From a virus, in the IMG/VR virus record IMGVR_UViG_3300030012_003231, positions 1-21,822 of that record: a stretch of 21,822 bases of DNA; one strand, given 5' to 3'. A program made the translations under genes and the position numbers. The notes beneath the pieces were generated by a model. It was not told the DNA's origin and did not search any database. It worked only from the letters and a program-made list of their open reading frames with translations. This document shows positions 20,003 to 21,822 of this stretch, piece by piece (the stretch's first letter is position 1; each line of letters starts with the position of its first letter).

Positions 20003-21822
20003 ATGTCGCTAAAAATACCCGCAGAATTTACTGGATTAGAGAAAAGTGCTGAAATTGCCGCTAAAAAAGCTGGCAGAAATTTAAAGATAAATTTAGGCAC
20101 AAGCGCTAGGAGTGTTGAGGCATTGGCTCAACCCTTAGGTAGAATCACAGGTAAAGCTGATGAGTTCACAAAATCCATGGAGGCTGCAAACGCCCGTGTT
20201 TTGGCTTTCGGTGCATCTGTTGGAGTTTTGACTGCTGTAACTCAAGCGTTCAAAGATATAGTTACAGTTACAATCCAAGTAGAAAAACAGATGGCTAGCA
20301 TAAATGCTATCTTGGGCGCATCTACTGGAGAGCTAAGTAAATTTAAAAAAGAAATATTTGATGTAGCCAGAAACACTGAGCAGTCTTTTGAAACTGTTTC
20401 GACTGCTGCGTTAGAATTAAGTCGTCAAGGTTTGAAGGCTGAAGAAGTTGTTAAAAGACTTAATGACTCTTTGATATTAAGTAGGTTGTCTGGACAGAGT
20501 GCCGCAGATGCGGTAGCTGGTTTAACATCTGCTATAAATGGTTTTAAGAAAGCTGGCATAACCAGTAGTGAAGTTGTAAACAAATTCTCTGAAGCTGCAA
20601 AAAGTGCAGCTGTATCAGAGAGAGACTTGGCTGAAGCTTTTAAGCGAGCTGGTGCTGTTGCTGGACAAGCGGGTGTTTCTTTTGATGAGCTTGTTGGTAT
20701 TGTCAGTGCCGTGCAAGAAAAAACATCTAGGGGTGGTGCAGTTATTGGTAACTCCTTCAAAACAATTTTTACAAGAATACAAAGTCTTGATAAATTAAAG
20801 ACGATGCAAGAACTTGGGGTTCAGGTTACTGATACCTCTGGTAATATTTTATCAGCAACACAACTTATAAAAAATCTAGCAGGGACTCTTGAGAACTTTC
20901 CTGATGCCAGAAGGCTACAGATAGCTGAGAATTTAGTTGGTAAATTTCAGGTTGCTCCTTTTATATCTATATTAGAAGATTACAACGATGAAACCTCAAA
21001 AGCTATAAAGATAACAGAAATCTCCGCTAGAGCTACAACGGCAGCTTATGAGCGTAACGAAGCGTTAAATAAAACTTTAAGTGCAGCTATAAATGAAGTG
21101 ACAGTTAACCTTTCTCAATTGGGAGACATGCTTGGCAAGATAGGTGTTACTGATAGTTTAAAAAATGTCTTAGGATTCTTCAACAGTATGGTTGAAGGAT
21201 TAAAAGGTTTATTAGATGAAGAAACTGGCAGTAACATAGCAAGGGGATTGGTTAAAGGAATAGGTAATGTTTTATCTGGACCTGGGTTAGCTGTTTTTGC
21301 AGCAGTTATTGGAAAGCTTACTTTAGATCTTGTTAGGTTTGGTACTGGTTCATTAAAGACTTTCTTTGGTTTAAACAGAGCCGCAAAAGAACAGGCAACC
21401 TTACAAGGTCAAATAGCCTCGACTCTTTTAGGCAATTCTGAGGTTCAAAGAGAAATTTTAAGAATTGAAAACAAACAGATATCCGCAGAACAAAAGAAGG
21501 TTGAACAAACTCAGTTTTTTACCACTGCTCTTAACGAACAGTTTGCGATAATGTCAAAAATGCAAGGCATAGCTGCCCGTGTAGCGCCTGGGGTTAGAGC
21601 TGGTACTATGAGAGGAAGAGGTGCTTTCGGTAGAGGTGCTGGAGGATATATTCCTAACTTTGCTGGAGGATCTGTAGTTGGCTCAGAACAAGCGGATATT
21701 AATCGCGGTGTTGGCGGCGCTCCTCCTTCAGCTAGACCTGTATCTATACCTAATTTTAATTTTGGTGGCGGTCAGCGTGGCACAATGGTTGCCAATACAA
21801 GTGAATTTATTGTTCCTAATTT
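20003..21822 (+). CDS. tail tape measure protein, N-terminal 606 residues (runs off window)
   Basis: The tape measure sets tail length and is ejected into the host. Residues about 95-265 form the TP901-type core: STAALELSRQGLKAEEVVKR, SAADAVAGLTSAINGFKKAG, then SERDLAEAFKRAGAVAGQAG and GIVSAVQEKTSRGGAVIGNS, the standard helical repeat of this family. A hydrophobic segment (GPGLAVFAAVIGKLTLDLV, around 425-445) is a candidate membrane-spanning part. After 540 the protein becomes glycine-rich with repeated IPNF units: GGYIPNFAGG (547-556) and SIPNFNFGGG. The open frame continues beyond the window. The start at 20003 gives MSLKIPAEFTGLEKSAEIAA; AAAGG lies 11 bases upstream. Confidence 0.9.
   Translation, partial: MSLKIPAEFTGLEKSAEIAAKKAGRNLKINLGTSARSVEALAQPLGRITGKADEFTKSMEAANARVLAFGASVGVLTAVTQAFKDIVTVTIQVEKQMASINAILGASTGELSKFKKEIFDVARNTEQSFETVSTAALELSRQGLKAEEVVKRLNDSLILSRLSGQSAADAVAGLTSAINGFKKAGITSSEVVNKFSEAAKSAAVSERDLAEAFKRAGAVAGQAGVSFDELVGIVSAVQEKTSRGGAVIGNSFKTIFTRIQSLDKLKTMQELGVQVTDTSGNILSATQLIKNLAGTLENFPDARRLQIAENLVGKFQVAPFISILEDYNDETSKAIKITEISARATTAAYERNEALNKTLSAAINEVTVNLSQLGDMLGKIGVTDSLKNVLGFFNSMVEGLKGLLDEETGSNIARGLVKGIGNVLSGPGLAVFAAVIGKLTLDLVRFGTGSLKTFFGLNRAAKEQATLQGQIASTLLGNSEVQREILRIENKQISAEQKKVEQTQFFTTALNEQFAIMSKMQGIAARVAPGVRAGTMRGRGAFGRGAGGYIPNFAGGSVVGSEQADINRGVGGAPPSARPVSIPNFNFGGGQRGTMVANTSEFIVPN

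Overview
The window is a piece of a tailed double-stranded DNA phage (Caudoviricetes) genome, or of a closely related prophage. It carries a near-complete packaging, head and tail gene set: terminase, portal, protease/scaffold, major capsid protein, connector-type proteins, tail-tube-type proteins, a pair of proteins in the tail-chaperone position, and the start of the tape measure gene. It is AT-rich. No integrase, lysis gene, tRNA or CRISPR array is visible. No tail sheath gene lies in this window, so a long non-contractile tail is possible but not proven. The host cannot be named. The left-hand promoters are ordinary sigma70-like (TTGAC/TTGCG, 17 bp, TATA-T), which argues against a Bacteroidetes-type promoter system.

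Layout: (1) 1-642, minus strand: three small unknown genes (one cut by the window edge), each behind its own promoter placed so that transcription should begin at or almost at the ATG. (2) 643-1138: a 496-bp divergent control region with promoter candidates and two imperfect palindromes spaced exactly 50 bp apart. (3) 1139-4331, plus: a tail-tube-like protein, a basic unknown protein, a PhoH-type ATPase, a zinc-ribbon protein and a divergent sigma factor with a cysteine-rich insert. (4) 4318-8141: putative small terminase, a C2H2/HNH-repeat/ERCC4 nuclease, and large terminase. (5) 8190-14511: portal, prohead protease fused to a scaffold domain, a probable decoration protein, major capsid protein, a terminator, then two small connector-type genes. 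(6) 14552-17885, minus strand: a flipped block with two connector/tail-completion-type proteins, a structural protein, the main tail-tube candidate and a lysine-rich protein, bounded by terminators on the left and a divergent promoter region on the right. (7) 17931-21822, plus: a small gene, two putative tail assembly chaperones and the tape measure protein, which runs off the window.

The most interesting signal is regulatory. A short motif, AGTGTAATA or a close variant, stands upstream of most late transcription-unit starts, usually 6-9 nt from the ATG. It lacks a convincing -35 partner, and the genes behind it mostly lack a Shine-Dalgarno sequence. Genes inside operons (major capsid, 17931, 18228, 18983) do have one. 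Together with the phage-encoded sigma factor this suggests a T4 gp55-like late promoter system that yields leaderless or near-leaderless mRNAs. Other notable points are two diverged tail-tube-like paralogs, each apparently with two repeated domains, an EF-hand/dockerin-like loop in one of them, and a probable nested scaffold start inside the protease gene.
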